Of a stretch of 5,462 nt of DNA, positions 3,313 through 5,462 are shown in pieces. A program made the position numbers and the translations under genes. The notes under the pieces were generated by a model. The model did not search any database. It was not told the origin of the DNA and saw only the letters and a list, made by a program, of their open reading frames with translations. Within the stretch, counting starts at the first letter, position 1; each line of letters starts with the position of its first letter. The stretch spans positions 1 to 5,462 of the forward strand of contig QMOP01000102.1 in NCBI GenBank assembly GCA_003650255.1, read 5' to 3'. The DNA is from Caldisericota bacterium. GTDB lineage: Bacteria > CG03 > B21-G15.

Positions 3313-5462
3313 ATGAAGACATACGCTTATGGTTATCCACGACTTGGAAAAAACAGAGAGTTTAAAAAGATTATAGAGGGATACTGGGAAGGAAATATTA
3401 CAGAAAAAGAGATGCTTGATGAGATAAAGAAACTGGATGAGGAAAGAAGGGAAACTTATAAGGAATTTGTTGATATTTTTCCAGAAAAGGAGATTACCCT
3501 TTATGATAGCATGCTTGATATGTGTTTCATACTTGGAATTTATGATTACAGCATCAATACATATTTTGAACTTGCAAGAGGGAAAAATGCTCTTCCAATG
3601 AAAAAGTGGTTTAATACAAATTATCATTATCTTGTTCCTGAAATAGATAAAAAAACTAAGTTTAAATTCTCATGGAATAAATTTGCTGATATTGATTCTG
3701 AGATGCCTATTTATATCATAGGAGGATGGACATTTTTAAAACTTTCAAAAGGATATGATGAAATGGATTTTAAGGATATTCTTTTAAAACTTAAAGTAGT
3801 TTATAAAGAAATTTTTGAAAATTTTAATAAAATCCATCTTGATGAACCTGGTTTTGTGTTTGATGTGAAAGAGGAAGATGTGAAACTTATTAAGGAGTTT
3901 TATTCTGATTTAATTCCAAAAGATAGAGAAGTTTATCTTTTTACATACTATGATTCAGTTGATTTTCTACCAGAACTATATGATTTACCATTCAAAGGAA
4001 TTGGGCTTGATTTTGTATCAAATAGGGAGAATTTTGAAAGTATTAAAAGGAATGGTTTTCCTGATGATAAAGTACTTATTGCAGGGATTGTTGATGGAAG
4101 GAATGTTTGGAGAAGCAATATAGAAGAAAGAAGAGAATTTTTAAAAGAGATTTCAAAGTATGCAAAAAATATTTTTATATCAAATGCTTCTCCTCTTTTT
4201 CATTTACCCATTACAGTTGGATTGGAAGAGGATATGGATGAGGATTTAAAAAGTATGCTTTCTTTTGCTTTTGAGAGATTGTATGAGTTGAAACTGATAA
4301 AAGAAAGTTTTTTTGGAAAAGAGGATGGAAAGAACTGGTATAAAAAAGTGGAACTTGGATATGATGAAGAGGTGAGAAATAAATTAAAGGAATTGAAGGA
4401 TGATGATTTTGAAAGAAAAGTAGATTATGAAGAAAGAAAAAGAATTCAAAAAAGTATTTTTAATTTACCACTCTTTCCGACGACAACAATTGGTAGTTTC
4501 CCACAGTCAAAGGAGGTAAGGAAAAAGAGAAGAGATTTTAGAACAGGTTTAATCAGTAAAGAGGAGTATGAAAATTTCATAAAAGAAGAGATAGAGAAAC
4601 TTGTTAATTTACAAGAAGAACTTGAACTTGATGTTTTTGTTCATGGAGAATTTGAAAGAACTGACATGGTTGAATTTTTTGCTGAAAAACTTTCTGGCGT
4701 TGCTACGACAAAGAATGGATGGATTATTTCGTATGGGACAAGGGGTTACAGACCTCCTATAATTTATGGGGATGTGAAGAGGACAGGACCCATGACAATA
4801 AAAGAGATAAAATATGCTCAAAGTTTAACAAAAAAGCCAGTTAAAGGTATGATTACAGGTCCTGTTACAATCATTGCCTGGAGTTATACAAGAAATGATA
4901 TTCCGATGGATGAGGTTGCATACGAGATTTCTTTAGCACTCAAAGATGAAGTGAGGGATTACATATCAAATGGAATAAAGATAATTCAGATTGATGAACC
5001 AGCATTTAGAGAAAAGGCACCTATAAAAAAGAAAAAATGGGATGAATATTTTGAATGGGCAATAAAATCTTTTAATTTAATTGCAAATGTCCCCCCTGAG
5101 ATTCAAATTCATACTCACATGTGCTATTCTGAGTTTGGAGAGATTATAAACTATATAAATAAACTTAACTTTGATGTTATTTCAATTGAGGCATCAAGAA
5201 GTAAAGCAGAAATATTAAATGATTTTAAAAGAGTTGATTTCAAAAAACAGATAGGACTTGGTATATGGGATATTCATTCACCAGTTATACCTGAAGTTGA
5301 AAAGATGCTTGGAGTTGTTGAAAGAGCACTTGAAATTTTTGAGAAGGAGAACTTCTGGATAAACCCTGACTGTGGTCTTAAGACAAGAAAATGGGAAGAG
5401 GTTATACCATCATTAAAGAACCTTGTAAAAGTTAGTAAAATATTAAGAGAGAAATATAAGTA
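3313..5462 (+). CDS. metE: Cobalamin-independent methionine synthase MetE
   Basis: MetE is cytoplasmic and transfers the methyl group of 5-methyltetrahydropteroyl-polyglutamate to homocysteine, the last step of methionine synthesis, using zinc and no B12. The frame gives 716 residues, and the window ends on TA, so only the last base of the stop is missing. The N-terminal domain shows YGYPRLGKNREFKK (6-19, folate-binding Lys/Arg region) and MKKWFNTNYHYLVPE (96-110). The catalytic domain begins about 387 with LFPTTTIGSFPQS. Glu446 (HGEFER) and Asp561 (QIDEPA) match substrate-binding residues. His602, Cys604 (HTHMCY), Glu626 (SIEAS) and Cys687 (NPDCG) match the four zinc ligands, and His655 (WDIHSP) the catalytic His. 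Positions run 38-39 below E. coli numbering, so the shortening lies before the catalytic domain. All key residues are present, so it should be active. It follows R2 without an obvious promoter, SAM riboswitch or T-box. Confidence 0.97.
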   Translation, partial: MKTYAYGYPRLGKNREFKKIIEGYWEGNITEKEMLDEIKKLDEERRETYKEFVDIFPEKEITLYDSMLDMCFILGIYDYSINTYFELARGKNALPMKKWFNTNYHYLVPEIDKKTKFKFSWNKFADIDSEMPIYIIGGWTFLKLSKGYDEMDFKDILLKLKVVYKEIFENFNKIHLDEPGFVFDVKEEDVKLIKEFYSDLIPKDREVYLFTYYDSVDFLPELYDLPFKGIGLDFVSNRENFESIKRNGFPDDKVLIAGIVDGRNVWRSNIEERREFLKEISKYAKNIFISNASPLFHLPITVGLEEDMDEDLKSMLSFAFERLYELKLIKESFFGKEDGKNWYKKVELGYDEEVRNKLKELKDDDFERKVDYEERKRIQKSIFNLPLFPTTTIGSFPQSKEVRKKRRDFRTGLISKEEYENFIKEEIEKLVNLQEELELDVFVHGEFERTDMVEFFAEKLSGVATTKNGWIISYGTRGYRPPIIYGDVKRTGPMTIKEIKYAQSLTKKPVKGMITGPVTIIAWSYTRNDIPMDEVAYEISLALKDEVRDYISNGIKIIQIDEPAFREKAPIKKKKWDEYFEWAIKSFNLIANVPPEIQIHTHMCYSEFGEIINYINKLNFDVISIEASRSKAEILNDFKRVDFKKQIGLGIWDIHSPVIPEVEKMLGVVERALEIFEKENFWINPDCGLKTRKWEEVIPSLKNLVKVSKILREKYK

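Noticed and set aside
3107..3340. Minus-strand open frame of 77 codons across R2 into lemA
   Set aside because: It is antisense to the lemA 3' end, and its only similarity to anything here is the repeat core also translated in R1. It is best seen as a by-product of the repeat.
3235..3627. Minus-strand open frame opposite the metE 5' end
   Set aside because: It is antisense to a clear MetE domain, with Lys/Phe/Ile-rich composition typical of complementary AT-rich coding sequence.
4609..4821. Minus-strand open frame within metE
   Set aside because: It lies opposite conserved MetE catalytic-domain sequence and shows no family features.

Overview
The window is AT-rich bacterial DNA. Codon use leans on AGA/AGG for Arg, ATA for Ile and GGA for Gly, and the proteins are rich in Lys and Glu. 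Together with strong Shine-Dalgarno sites this suggests an uncultivated, possibly thermophilic bacterium; the lineage cannot be fixed from the sequence. All five protein genes lie on the + strand.

Layout: (1) 1-570, the 3' part of a nucleotidyltransferase-like protein, open at the left edge. (2) 574-690, a GC-rich structured repeat (copy R1). (3) 611-1408, a TPM-domain (YgcG/Psb32-type) membrane protein whose only ATG starts just upstream of its hydrophobic segment lie inside R1, or further back inside the preceding gene. (4) 1414-1467, a short intergenic region with a near-consensus sigma70-type promoter, a perfect 12-bp palindrome and three GTATAAT repeats. (5) 1469-2596, a P-loop ATPase of the archaeal-ATPase/STAND type with a C-terminal winged helix. 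(6) 2606-3187, a LemA family membrane protein. (7) 3186-3295, a second repeat copy (R2), inverted relative to R1. (8) 3313-5462, metE, cobalamin-independent methionine synthase, complete except for the last base of its stop codon.

TPM and LemA proteins are often neighbours and probably act together at the cell envelope; their biochemical role is poorly known. Here the ATPase sits between them with its own promoter-like region, so it looks like an inserted unit that now also drives lemA, which starts 9 bp after the ATPase stop. metE is unrelated in function and has no visible SAM-responsive leader, only R2.

The most interesting object is the repeat pair. R1 and R2 share an ungapped 68-nt core (60 of 68 identical by hand alignment) inside long terminal stems of unrelated sequence. 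Three separate helices (the outer stem, a 5-bp inner stem and a small hairpin within the core) differ between copies but keep pairing through compensatory changes. This points to selection on a folded RNA or single-stranded DNA. Both copies begin at or within 3 bp of a stop codon, in opposite orientations, and they bracket the tpm-ATPase-lemA block. I do not recognise the element as a named family.
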